Shown: positions 34,859-46,945, numbered from the stretch's first letter. The stretch: 64,000 nucleotides of DNA from Cryptomeria japonica (GCF_030272615.1 NC_081407.1:149355744-149419743), one strand, 5' to 3'. Notes: generated from the sequence alone by a model not told the origin. Numbers and translations: made by a program.

Positions 34859-35466
34859 TTGTCAAATTCTTGTACATCATTGGAAATGTTTTGGAAGAGA
34901 ATTGCACCTGAAATGGCAAAAAATGGGGTAAAAAAGAATACTTTTGCAACAAAAACTTGTGGTGATAGTCTTTTCTACTCTATCCAATATTTATTGAATG
35001 AAGAATTCAATATTCAATGTTTAAGACTATACATTGCACAATCTTTTTGCAATTCAATGAAACAGAATCCTTCACAACTAAATTATTATATAGAAAACTA
35101 CTTAACAAAACATTTACTAGAATTAATTCCATCTATTGCAATTTGGCAAGATTATATTATGAAATTGGCAAGCCATATTCAAAAGGCAAAATTGAAGGAG
35201 GACAATTTTTCTTACATTGGTTATCCAAAATAATGGAAATCACAATTTGTTTGTGGTTATCAACAACTAAAGAACTCATACAAGTTTTCACAACTGACGA
35301 TAGTATAAAAAAAATATTTAACATAGTATCATTTCAAACAAATACTACACGTGTACATTACAAACCACTAGTACAAACACCTATGCAACAACTACGTAAA
35401 CGAAAAAATCAAACTACCACATCTAAAGCAAAAAAAGATAACAATACTAACCTAACCATAAATTAA
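34859..35466 (+). pseudogene. OTU-like domain B2 (frameshifted)
   Basis: Reads MSNSCTSLEMFWKRIAPEMA, KTCGDSLFYSIQYLLNEEF (nucleophile Ser), LRLYIAQSFCNSM, then a frame change near 35190 to KIEGGQFFLHWLSKIMEIT and VHYKPLVQTP (His kept). It is the partner of B1. The tail is Lys/Asn/Thr-rich and leads into a tandem repeat. Confidence 0.6.
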
Positions 35467-35715
35467 ATTGAAACACCTTAGGAACCAACTTATTCAAATG
35501 CACATTATACGATATCAAACCCAAAAAGAAGAATATCTCTTCATAAAATTAAACAAACAATACGTAACAATAAAGTCAACAATACTATCCTAACCATAAA
35601 TGAAATTGAAACACCTCAAGAACCAACTTATTCAAACGCACATTATATGATATAAAATCCAAAAAGAAGAGTATCTCTTCATAAAATTAAACAAACAATA
35701 CGTAACAATAAATGG
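35440..35715 (+). repeat. tandem duplication, unit about 137 bases, inside the Helentron linker
   Basis: Two units contain CTAACCATAAAT, ATTGAAACACCT, GAACCAACTTATTCAAA, GAAGAATATCTCTTCATAAA and ACAATACGTAACAATAAA in the same order. Both units translate to the same basic peptide (SLHKIKQTIRNNK), so the duplication is in frame with the linker between the OTU array and the Rep region. Confidence 0.75.
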
Positions 35716-35799
35716 AAAAAGGAACCAACTTTAAATAACAATACTAAAAGACCAAAAAAAAAGTCTAGCAACAACTTAATTTGAAGCGATACAAGATAC

Positions 35800-37440
35800 C
35801 CCTCAATATGAGTGCTATGTTTGTGAAAGATTAAATTTCAAACACAAACTTAACAAGCTTAACAAAAAAGAACAAGAAACCTATTGAAATTTCCCTAGAA
35901 CAAAAAAATAGACAACATTGTAAATGTATGCAATTACTATAAAGTAATGCTACACAATGGCAAATTACATGCTAAAGAAATGAACTTCCTAAAGAAATAA
36001 CATGCTAAAGAAATGAACTTCCTGACCCCTTTCTTTGGTGATCCATGAGATCAAGACATAATAAATACATTCGCATATCAAAAAATTGTACAATGGGAGA
36101 CGTTACACTCAAGTGGTGACTTTGCAAGTCACACTACAAATCTTTTCTTCAAAGCAATTTGTATTATCATTGAGAAAATAATGTCTAGTATATCAATACG
36201 AATTCGAAAAGGACAATTAAGAGGACATATTCTACTTGCAAATGATGTTAAACACAAGCCAAACTTAGACAAGATTTTAAAATCAAACATCGGATATATG
36301 GACTTCAAACAAATCTGTATATCTCCAGATTACCTATATCAAATTAAAAAAAACATATTTGTAATGATAAGGCAACTAGGACCTCCCACCTTCTTTTTGA
36401 CATTCTCAAGTGTAGAGCATACATGGCAACCATTGATATGTGCAATCACTACATTAGACAAAGAACGACGAAGAAGGCAATTCCAAGATGAACATGAACC
36501 TGATATTAACTATCTCATCTGATATAATCTTGTTGTTTGCACCTGTTATTATAGACAAAGAATGAGTTCTCTAAAAAACCTACTAAGTAGAGATGACACA
36601 ATTCTAGGACATGTCAATGATTTTTTTGTTGTTGTTGAATTCCAAAATAGGGGAAATGAACATGATCATGCACTGATATGGATTAAAGATGCTCTCGTTT
36701 ATGGAAAATCAAACAACTAACAAATTGAAAAATTTGTTGACAAGTATATTACATGCAATACAAAAAACATTAATGAAAATTTGGCAAAACTACATCGACA
36801 CTATCATACAAAAAGTTGTAAAAAAATTAAAAAACACATTGTAGATATAATTTTCCCATCCCACCTATGCGAAACATGATAATACTTGAACCATTAGAAC
36901 CAATGGATGACAATATAAGAAATAATGCAAAGAAGATCTACAAAATTATAGAACAAGAAAATTATGACGAAACAATTACTTTCAGAAATTTCTTGAATAT
37001 AGTTAATATAGACGAACAAAATTATATAAAAGCAATACATTCAACTCTAACAAAGGTAACAATATTCCTTAAAAGAGATCCTGCACATGTTTGGAATAGT
37101 AGTTTTGCAAAGAAAATACCAGAATTATGACAAGATAATACTGATGCACAATTTGTACTAAATGCATATGCTACAACAACATATTGTTCATCATACATGA
37201 CTAAAGTAGACAAATCTATGACAACAAGTTTTAGACAAATACGAAAAGAGCATGAAACAACAAAAATTGATGCCATACAAATGATTCGAAGTCTAGGAAA
37301 TACAATGCTAAACCTACAACAAATGTCGACCCAACTTGCGGTACATATAATTTTATCACTACCCTTGAGTTCAAGTTCGCGACAATATATATTTGTGAAC
37401 ACATCTCTGCTAGAAGACCACACATTTATTCTAAAACTGA
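35800..37440 (+). pseudogene. Helentron Rep domain with zinc finger (HUH endonuclease), broken
   Basis: This part nicks and joins DNA in rolling-circle transposition. A Cys-rich finger (ECYVCERLNF ... HCKCMQL) lies near 35805-35935. The N-terminal Helitron-like block appears at 36181-36522 (RIRKGQLRGH, IRQLGPPTFFLTFSSVEH). The metal-binding HUH block is EFQNRGNEHDHALIWIKDA near 36640-36690, followed by KYITC and RHYHTKSCKKIKKH. The catalytic tyrosine motif YCSSYMTK (Y-x3-Y-x2-K) lies at about 37178-37202. At least five stops or frameshifts separate these pieces. The ORF at 36867-37130 (KIYKIIEQENYDET, RDPAHVWNSSFAKK) is the linker between them. Confidence 0.75.
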
Positions 37441-37508
37441 GAGCATGACTAAGCGTTGAGGACGATGACTCAACATAAATAATGTGTAAATCACTTATAG
37501 ATTGATAC

Positions 37509-39440
37509 ATGACACATCGACACCTATTGAAGCACATTTTCCAAGCACAATTTGCTTCAGAATACCAAATTAGTAAAGGCAAAATAATAAAGCGAAAAAA
37601 AGCTGTTGTAATCAGATTTGTCAAATATAGCAAACAAATTGATCCTAAAAACTGTTACAGAGAAAAATTGTTATTATATGTACATTTTCATAATAATGAA
37701 AATTCAATTACAGAATATTTCAAAACGATTCATGATGCATATAGTTACTATAAAAACAAAATCAAAGAAAACAAAAAAAATATACATACGATTTCAATTC
37801 AAAATGGAGAGATTTAGAAAATGCAATTGAAGAAGCAAAATCAAATGAAATTGCAATTGAAAATCAATTCAACAAAGAAACAAAAACAAGTAATAATGTA
37901 GACACATATGACCTTACTTCAGACGTGTTCTACCTACAACAAAAATCCAACACAAAAACACTTGATATTGAATTTCAAATTGTACAAAACCCAAACATTT
38001 TAGAAAATATTGAATATTATAAGCTAAGACAAATGCTAAATAAAGAACAACAAGAAATTGCCAAGGACATTGCAATGAAAAAAAATATGGACAAAAACAA
38101 ACCACTGTACCTTTTCCTCACTAGTGGAGCAGGAACACGCAAAACTTTTACAACAAAAGTGATTTTCCGAATGCTACTTCATATATATAATTCATCCCTA
38201 GATTCTGATCCTCTTAAGCCAAAAGGATTGATTATGGCTTACACAGGCAAATCAACATACAATGCAGGAGGTATAACAATACATTATGCATTGCTATTGC
38301 CATTTAACAAATCCACCATCATTCAGCTTAGCAATCAAACAATAGATAGTTCATGCAATTTTTTTTTGAATAATTACAAGTATTGCTTATAGACGAAGCG
38401 TCTTTAATAGGAAGTCATTTCTTATACTCCATTGACAAGAGAATGAGAGAAATAAAACACAACCCAACAATATTTTTGGTGGTATTGACATAATTTTCAG
38501 CAGAGCCTTCTACCAAGAACGACCAATACAAGATAGTTACATTTTTGAATCACCTATACTGAACAAGGCAAAACTCCCATATACTTTTTGGACAAAAATG
38601 ATCAAATGTTATGAATTGGAAACAACTATGCGACAAAAAAATGAGCACTTCATTTCCATTCTAAACAAAATACGAACTGCTTCTCAAACTAATACTGGCA
38701 TAGATTACAACATCAATACCACTTTCTTTAGGACACTCTGGAATGATGCCAGATTCCCATATCTTTTCCACACTAACAAGAAAGTAGAACAACACAACAT
38801 GAAAATGTTATCAATGCAACTTAGCGAACGAATCATAATAAATACAATACATGAAATAGATGAAAATTATGGCAATACAACAAATTATCAAAAAAAGAGT
38901 CTACCGCAACAATTAGTATTGAAAATAGACATGTTGGTCGAATTATATGCAAGAAATTATGACATAAAAGATGGACTAGTCAATGGTGTTGATGGAATAC
39001 TAAAAGCATATACAAATACTAACAAAATGGATACAATATGGATTCAATTCAATGACACAAATATTGGTCAAAATCAATCAACAAAATTAGCACATTTATA
39101 TAATAAAAACATTTCAAAACATTGGGTACCAATACAACGAATTGCAAAGCCTCTATCAGTACAAAAATATCCATCAAAATTGACAATTCGAAAACAATTT
39201 CCAGTACAACTAGCATGTGCACGAACGATTCATAGGTCCCAAGGACTTACACTAGACCAACTTGTGTTTGATCCATCGCAAGTGAACCATCATGGAGTAG
39301 TATATACAACACTTTCACATGTTCGAGATATTCAATCACTATATTTACTAAACCCAATTACAAAATACAACTTCAAAATACAAAATAAAATTACAAATGA
39401 AATGCATCGACTAAGCACAAAATCAAAATGGGATATCACA
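37509..39440 (+). pseudogene. Helentron PIF1-type helicase, broken
   Basis: The helicase unwinds DNA during transposition. The lead-in REKLLLYVHFHN (37670) precedes motif I TSGAGTRKTFTTKVIF (38118-38165; the usual GxGKT is GTRKT), then YTGKSTYNAGGITIHYAL, a Walker B region LLIDEASLIGSHFLY after a frame break near 38360, GGIDIIFSRAFYQERPIQD (normally GDFYQLPPV), LETTMRQKNEHFISILN, and motifs V/VI TIHRSQGLTLDQLVFDPS and YTTLSHVRDIQSLYLLNP. Motif order and spacing fit a RepHel helicase. The 379-codon ORF from 38598 is the longest intact piece and runs straight into the endonuclease. Confidence 0.8.
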
Positions 39441-39449
39441 TTAACAAAA

Positions 39450-40110
39450 TCCATTCCAATTGACAAAAACATTACTTTAACTATCTTCTCACTAAACACT
39501 AGAAACTTAAAATCACATATCGACGATATTACAAATGACTATGATTTATTAGAAGCTGACATATTGTGTTTACAAGAAACACACATACCTAACTTTCCCA
39601 ATATAGAAAAATTTAAACAATTTCAAAATATTACTATGTATTATACATATAGACTTCTTACATCAACTAAAAAATATATACAAATAAAACATTCACAACA
39701 ATACTCTTCACAAAAAATTGAAATATTAAAAACATAATTACTCATTAAGAACAATCAACTATCATTATTAAACTTGTATTGACCACCACAAATGAATGTG
39801 TCTTCAATTATAGATATTCTAGAATAAGCACTAGATAAAATTCATCTATCTAAAAAAATACTAATTATTGGCGACATAAATATCAACATGCAAAATAAAA
39901 ACAAAAAGACAAATCAGCTAGAAGCATTCTTTGAAAAAAAAATATTAAATTTTTACTTTACAAAAATAATACATCTGAACAATCACTTATTAACCATGCG
40001 GGGTCAAACATTAACAAAACAAATTTCAAAATCTATAAAACCAATGCATACTGGACTGATCATAATTGCATATGTTTATACCTTAACTTATTGAAGAAAG
40101 AGGGGACAAT
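39450..40110 (+). pseudogene. apurinic-type endonuclease domain fused to the helicase
   Basis: In frame with the helicase, TLTIFSLNTRNLKSHIDDI is followed by LLEADILCLQETHIPNFPN (the catalytic Glu block of exonuclease-endonuclease-phosphatase enzymes). After stops near 39735 come ILIIGDININ (Asp/Asn block) and, in another frame, SLINHAGSN and AYWTDHNCI (the terminal Asp-His pair). A helicase-fused endonuclease of this kind is the feature that separates Helentrons from canonical Helitrons. Stops and frame changes at 39737-39870 make it inactive. Confidence 0.75.
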
Positions 40111-40130
40111 CAATGTAAGTTACTATAAGT

Positions 40131-40260
40131 TCATGTTTTCACATCAATATTTCATTGCTTAAGTTATTATAACTTTTTGTTCATGTTTTCACATCAATAT
40201 TTCATTGCTTAAGTTATTATAACTTTTTGTTCACATTTTCACATCAATATTTCATTGCTT
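40131..40260. repeat. tandem repeat, 50-base unit, about 2.6 copies
   Basis: Unit TCATGTTTTCACATCAATAT plus TTCATTGCTTAAGTTATTAT plus AACTTTTTGT is repeated almost perfectly right after the endonuclease. Confidence 0.85.
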
Positions 40261-42170
40261 TCTACTTCTTTTGAATATTTAAACACTTACATTTACTAAC
40301 TCTTTCTGTACCACATAAATCAAAACCAACAAAAGGATTGAAACAAGCAAAGGCATGAACGAAATAGCACAATCAAAGATGTAAGTATTCTTAAACATCA
40401 CTCCACCTTAGGCATTGGCCTTCTACAACTTTCACAAGTTACATGATGTGTACTAGTTCTTAATTTGGTTTTTTTTTGAACTTCCCAATTAATTTTACTT
40501 TTAATATAAACCTTTCTCATTATGATCTCATATAAATTTAATCTTTAAATTCAGTCATATAGTAAAGTTTTTTCTCACTGATTCATTTTCTATTGAAAAC
40601 TGTCTTGAATTTTGGTTTAGAATTTTTAAATTTCCTTCTTACTGTTCCTCCTCAATACACTATTATAACACTGTAAACTCAGATTGCATCCATCAATAAG
40701 ATTGTCTTTTACCTATTAGATCCCTGCATTCTTACATTTCTCTATATAGAACCTAAAAACAGAAGCACATACACGAACAGGTACACATGTTTCACTTGTC
40801 AGATGCAATTTCTTTGACTTTGCGACAAATATTTCTCATTACATGTTGCATAAGAGGATGCTCGAGAATCTCATAGAAAAAGAATGTTGGTAAATTAGAT
40901 CATCCAGTATCATATGAGAACAACCATGTATATGAATTGCTACTCTCAAGTGAAACATGTGATACCTGTTCTTTCTTCAATGCTTTTTTAACCTAAGGGT
41001 ATACAAACATTAACACAAATCCTTCTACTCATTCCAAATGAAATTTTTTGAACCTTTGTCAAATACAATAGTTGTAAAAGCTATCTAGCTTAGTTACACT
41101 TTTCTTATAAATAGATTGTTATAACATATTTTCGCTCATTTCAATCACTGTTCTTTGAAAGATATAATTGAAATTTTCAAACTGTCAACAATGACTTGAA
41201 GACGCTTTTGCATTACATAATCTGAAGCTTAATCCTTTACTTATAGACTAACGATTGTTGTTGCCACTGTCAAAACTTTGTTAGCAATTATATAATTGTT
41301 TTGATTTAGATCATGTTGCCATGAGTCCTCTTTATTTCACATGCTTCTTGAGTTCTCCTAATGATCGAGATCTTGGATCAATCCTTTACTCTCCTTGCTT
41401 TGGGAGTGTGATTGTCCCTCAAAAGGCTTAAATGCCTTTATTCAATCACTGTCTTGTTTTGTCCTTCCTCAACAAATCAAATTATTTAGCCTAACAAGCT
41501 ATAATAATAGTTATTATATTAATTACTTATTATAGTAATTACTTATTTGACCAATATTATTTCAAGTTCTATAGGTTACAACAATAATATTGTTAATTTC
41601 TTTTACCACTACCAATAGCACCATTTGAAATTTCTTTTACCACTGCTCATTACACTGTTCTATCAACCTGCTCCTTTTGACATTAGATAATCTATAATAT
41701 CTTGCTCTCTAGATGTTGTAATGGCTTTATTCAATGTTCCCGTACCCACTTTGCTATCATAGGTCCATAATGAAAATCTCCTCATGAAATCTTTGTTTCT
41801 TATTACATTGGACCGTCATTATAGTGTTAGGTCATTGTTCTTATCTTTGCATCAACTGCCCTAAGGTCTGCAAACATGCTCCCTAGCAAAGATAAATGCT
41901 TCTTTCAATAAGGCTTTTCCATTCTGCTCTTTCATAAACTTTGGAAGCCCTCTACTACATACAAGTCATGAATTCGCTTTCTAAAAGATTATTGTTTTTG
42001 GGTAGTTATCAAACACTTGCTTAAAAGTTTCCATAGAACCCCTCTTTCATTTGTAAACAAATTTTACTAAAAAGGAATTACTATCACACAATTTTATTAC
42101 AAAATCCTTATTTTGGCTTTCAACATATTTTCTTCTACTACATAGTTTTATTAGGAAAGCTTCATTTTTT
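40261..42170. other. AT-rich Helentron interior without a recognised gene
   Basis: Apart from the small inverted-repeat element I see nothing supportable. Short reading frames here have no domain signature. Confidence 0.5.
40775..40971. mobile_element. small inverted-repeat element (MITE-like)
   Basis: The left end GAACAGGTACACATGTTTC (to 40798) matches the reverse complement of the right end (40947-40971) over about 25 bases with one indel. The interior is non-coding. I see no clear target duplication. Confidence 0.5.
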
Positions 42171-42174
42171 GCCT

Positions 42175-43440
42175 TACAGAGCAAAGCAAGAAACTCCAAA
42201 AACAATTTCAATTGAAGAATTGAATGCACACAAAAGTGGAGATATTTTTGAAGGAGATATATTTGTGACATATAGAACAAACCTTGACAAAATCAAGAAT
42301 GCAATTGAAGTCCTCTGAGTAGACTTGACAGACCACAAAGGAGAGATGACAATAATAGTAAATGTCACAAAACATTTGGTTCAAAATTTGAACATAAGAT
42401 ATCTCAAGGAAAAAGCACTCGAGTAACCAATTTCCAAATTTCTCCAAAAATCGGATATGACCATGGTGATTGTGACTGTATCTTGCTACTAAGGGAAGCA
42501 AGTATCGTAGACCCACATTGGTCAAGTTTGCGAGGAATATAAATTTATTCCAAACACAACAATAAGACTTCTTGTGCAAAGCATGGACCAATACACAATG
42601 GGATAGCTTGGCGCCATTGTTGTTGGAACAAAAAGAAAGCCATTTCAATACGTCTTAGATCTCAAAGATGGAGACACGGAATTTGATAATGCACAGGTAT
42701 ATTGTTAAACCTCTCTATTTAGCACATACTACAACTTTCATAACTAATTACTTTAAAATATTGAAATTACATACTTAATATAATTGGTTTTTGAAAGATG
42801 TCTATCCACCAAAATCTGCTACATCACTTTGTACACATCGAGCAACGTGTCCAAATGAAAGACTGACCAGATATAAAAGATCCTCCACTCCACACTGGCA
42901 AATCAACATACATTGAGTCACTCACAAATATAGACACAAAAGAACATCTACAAAGGTTGCTCAATACAACATATGAGGTAAATATTTCTATGCTTCAATA
43001 AAATAAAATTTCTTTTTCTTTTGTATGATACATTTTACTTTTAACAAATACAAAATAAATTAATTCTAACATTTATTATCATAAGTATAAGGAGTATTAC
43101 GAGTTACCAATGCTTTCTCCATACTGTTCCAACCGAGTTGCTCCACATGCAATTACAACAGCACCACCTTTGGCACCTTGAAAAATGATGTTGGTCATTG
43201 CAACAAGTGTAATAAAGACATTGAATACAAATTTACACATTCCCTCAAATGCATTCTAACAACAGAAAACAAGAATAACTTGGAATGTGTTGTTGAAAAG
43301 GACATATTCAGTCACCTGTTTCCATAGCTGCAAGAAACCACTTACGAAGACTATGTGAAAGATAAAAGAAGATAATATTTGTTGTACCATGGAGGAGAAC
43401 CATTTGCCAGTCATTGAGTCTTCAAATCAGGTATACAAAG
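42175..43440 (+). pseudogene. replication protein A-like (large subunit) remnant with introns
   Basis: Exon-like blocks are TISIEELNAHKSGDIFEGD with VGTKRKPFQYVLDLKDGD (42195-42700), DIKDPPLHTGKSTYIESLTN (42885-42975) and CSTCNYNSTTFGTLKNDVGH, CNKCNKDIEYKFTHSLKCIL, NNLECVVEKDIFSHLFP (43130-43330). The last has the C-x2-C ... C-x2-C zinc-ribbon and following beta pattern of the RPA70 C-terminal OB fold. Intron-like GTA...AG boundaries separate the blocks (for example GTAAATATT at 42979). RPA-like single-strand binders are known cargo of plant Helitrons, so this may be the element's own accessory gene. Stops throughout; the family call rests mainly on the zinc ribbon. Confidence 0.45.
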
Positions 43441-45037
43441 AATATTATACAAATACTCACATATTTCAAAATTTCATAACTTGTATAAAAAAAAATTAAC
43501 TAATTTTTATTTTGTTACTTTTGCAGGTCACTTACCTGTAGCACAAATAGTATCAATCAAAATCTTTTCAAATATATTGTACATATAATAAACTACACAG
43601 TTTTTCTTTTAAAAACAAATTAGTAGTGCTCTCCAAGATACATATCATAAAGTACACAATTTTGTTTTCAGGACTTAAAGATTTGCTCAGATAGTTTGAA
43701 CTTCCTTATGGAATCTGTAACATGATAAAATGTTTACTTCCCAGAAATTATTTTAAGACTCCATGAAAGTGAGCCTAGTGCAGGAGCAGCATGTCAACCT
43801 CCTATTATGTTCAATGTCTGGAGTGATACAAGAATGTCAAAATCATTGTATTTTCCAATATGATTCTAGCTCTCATATTTTATAGTATACTTTTTTATGA
43901 TATTTTTGAAACTTATTTTTATCCTGTTTTAAACATTTTGAAGACCTGGATCTGATTTTTTACAGTATATCTAACCTTTCAAGATTTCTCTCCATTTTGT
44001 ATTTTTCAGAGTGTGCTGTCCTAAACTTGTCTTCTGACCACTTCAAAACTTATTTTACATTTTGAAGACCTCGATCTGATCCCTTCCAATAAATCTAATT
44101 TCGGAGGAGATTTCTCTCCTCTTTATGTTGCAGGTTGAACTTTCAAGAAAAGCAAAGTTTTTGGACCCATTTTGTTGTGACTTCCCTCCCCCGTCTACTG
44201 AGGCCTGTCCCTGGAGGAATATTTAGTCTGAGAGAAGCCTTCTCTTCATTTTATGCAATATGTTGAACACTCTTGCAATGCAAAGTTTAGAACTATATTG
44301 TTGTGACCTCTTTTTTTATTGAGTGCTTTATATAAAGGGTGAATATGGTTCGGAACAGATTTAATAGTATGCAAACCTTTCTTTAACAATAATATTTAAT
44401 TATGCTTGTAATATGTGGTTTACAATTACAATTTAGAACAAATTGATTGTATTGAAGTGTTTTGTTAAAGTGTATTTTTTATTTGTTTGAGTTTATTAGT
44501 CTAATAAATATAATTATATGGGTATAATTTTAAAAAGCATTTTGTATTATGTATTAGAAATTTTTTATCTAGAGTTTATATTTTTTCTTTAATATGGAAA
44601 CTTAGTTATGAATAATTAAAAAATATATGCAATATGTTAGTGTGAATAAGAGTGATTGTATTTTTTAGATTCAATTATGTTCAATATTTTTGCATCAAAA
44701 TTTCAAATCACATCCTGTTATCAATGAAAAAACAACATAAATGTGATACAAAGACAACACAACATCTAGTTACCAAAATACTAAGTTGTGGGATGAATAT
44801 AAATCTTAAAGAGTGCAAGAACCCAAAAAGTTAAGAATGGGAATCTCCATGGTAAAAAATAACTAGAAGGATGCACAGATTATCTGTAATTTTAAGACGC
44901 CAGCACTCCCCCTGGAATTCACCTGTGAAAATCAATTGTATGGCAATTAAAAGCTGAAATCGTTTTTCTCAAATCCGAATCCTCAAAAAAAGACCCCAAA
45001 AATTTGTAATTAGAGACAAAAGTAGAAAAATCCTTAC
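43441..45037. other. interval without a recognised gene
   Basis: AT-rich. Two imperfect copies of a pyrimidine-rich segment near 43930-44030 and 44050-44150 (both with GACCTxGATCTGAT and GATTTCTCTCC) indicate a local duplication. No coding support. Confidence 0.5.
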
Positions 45038-45600
45038 ATGATCTAGAGCAGAAACCCCAAGTCTGGTTCATGATATTCCCATATCCCTTGAGGCAGTTGC
45101 ATTGATATTCCACTGTGTTGTTGGACTTACGAGTGCAGATTCCAGCTCCGCAACCACCGTATGAACATGCTGAAAATTCATAACACAGTATATGCCAATG
45201 CCAGATAAGTTTGAGCACACTCTAAATCAGTGTTGGAGCACACTCTATAATAGGTAATTCTAATTGAACTGTTAATGTTTATGAGCATGGGTTACGCTGA
45301 TAAGTCTTTTAATTATTGAAGAAAAGAGTATCATATTGAATTTAGTACTAACGATCAAATGGGTTTGCAATTTTCGGAAGGGCAGGCAGGGGTGCTTCGG
45401 AAGGAGGAAAGTGGCAGACATCACCGCAAGTGAAATCCATGGTGCCTGCACAATGTTATTCATTAATTTGCACACGATTTTAAGTAAGACCTGTACATTA
45501 AGTAAGAAGGTAAGTGAAGACGAACATCAAGGTAAACCTCCGGTTGTTTCCATCCTGGTTTGCATTCACATTTTACAAAGGGGTATTGAGCTTAGAGAAT
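45038..45600 (-). pseudogene. EGF-domain protein gene fragment with introns
   Basis: Minus-strand exons can be assembled. An upstream piece (45538-45589) encodes PFVKCECKPGWKQPE. The next exon (45353-45445) encodes TMDFTCGDVCHFPPSEAPLP. A GTTAGT...TTTTCAG intron (45170-45352) joins it to an exon (45038-45169) with PCSYGGCGAGICTRKSN, VEYQCNCLKGYGN and WGFCSRSC, ending at a GTAAGG donor. The joined codon gives PFDPCSYGGCG, the Cys-rich EGF pattern of a plant secreted or membrane family often annotated as notch-like. The first intron does not give a clean phase and a stop lies upstream, so this may be a decayed copy. It is the only host-like spliced gene in the window outside transposons. Confidence 0.6.
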
Positions 45601-46945
45601 CCTAATCAATTTTGAGTAACATTTTTAAGCTTATAAATCAAAGATTTATGCATGTGACTTAAGTTATTGAATATTTTAATAATTGATGTGTTGTCTTCCC
45701 ATTCATATTCTTGTACATATATTCAACATGTGCTATATGTGACAATCAATTGTATACAAATTAATAATGCATCCCCTCAAATGAGTATTAGTGACATTAA
45801 ACAAATACAAATTTTGTTAAAACTTAAATTAAAACTTTTGCCCACTATGTGGCAATTGTTCTTTTGATTATTAACCTTTTGTGTTGCATTCTATCAGATT
45901 AGTTCTGGGTTGCACTTGTCTTTTCTATGAAAACTCTTTTATTATACCACAATATATATAAATGTAATTAGTGAAAAAATAATTAATTTTTTTCATATTA
46001 AACATAATTGGATTACTTTGAATTAATTTAAGCAATAAAGTTTAAGTTATTTTATAAATAAAAGAAGTAACAAAATTAAATATGGAAATTAAATAAATTA
46101 GTATTTGATTTTAATTTTCATATTTTTTTTATAGATATTAAGAATTCATTTGTAAAGATTTTGAATTTTTATTTTGTTTTCTTAATTTTTCAAAGTAGAT
46201 ATTTATTTAAAGACCTTTTGGAACTCATTCAAGGTAATATTGAAAATTTTTTAATCTTTGTACAAGATGTTTCACTCAACAATCAAATAATCAATTTTTG
46301 TATTTGAATAATCCACATCAATTGTTTATTGTACAATTTTCATAAATATTCTATGTTGACTCTTTAGTGTAAAAACAATCATTTCAAAATAAAACTACAA
46401 TAATAGTGTGATTTTTCACTATCTTATGTGTGTTATTATTACATGATATTAACATCTCTTTTACATTGCATTTATATTAATTGTTATAATATAAATATCC
46501 CCACAATCATATAATATAAATAACTCATTTTTTTAAAGTTAAAATGTAAGATTTCAAAATATATTTTGATTTTAGAAAAATGAATTATTTTAATTAAAAA
46601 TATTTTTTAATAATTAGTTAAATTTGTTTGATTAAAATTCATTTATGTTCAAAATTCTAAAAAGCTCAGATTTATTAACCAATTATACTATAGAAAAATA
46701 ATTTCTACAATTTATAAACCTAAAAATTATACACTTTTAACTTTAAAAAATCAAACATTTTTTAAAAAGAAAAATAATTGATCCATACAAAAATTAATAA
46801 AAAAAAATTTATATTGAGATGTATTTAATTACATCAAGGGGTCTCATATCATTATTATTTATATAAGCCCAAACACATGAACATATATTTAGAAAAAACA
46901 AAACAAATAACTCTTAAATTAATTAAACAAGCCTATATATCTTTA
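45601..46945. other. AT-rich interval without a recognised gene
   Basis: Very AT-rich with poly-A and poly-T runs. I see no ORF, RNA gene or element boundary that I can support. Confidence 0.5.

Larger units (their letters stand above)
30283..43440 (+). mobile_element. Helentron-type rolling-circle transposon (decayed), copy 1
   Basis: Listed left to right: non-coding 5' part with a captured ABCB exon array (31260-32130), four OTU-like domains (33001-35466), zinc-finger/Rep (35800-37440), PIF1-type helicase (37925-39440), apurinic-type endonuclease (39450-40110) and an RPA-like zinc ribbon (42175-43440). Rep-helicase plus a C-terminal endonuclease and OTU domain is the accepted signature of Helentrons, as opposed to canonical Helitrons. 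The left edge is defined by where similarity with the second copy (56483) begins. The right edge is unknown; I cannot locate the terminal hairpin. Stops and frameshifts in every domain show this copy is dead. Confidence 0.8.

Noticed and set aside
42047-42648. Minus-strand ORFs of 77-146 codons
   Set aside because: Antisense to the RPA-like exons; no domain of their own.
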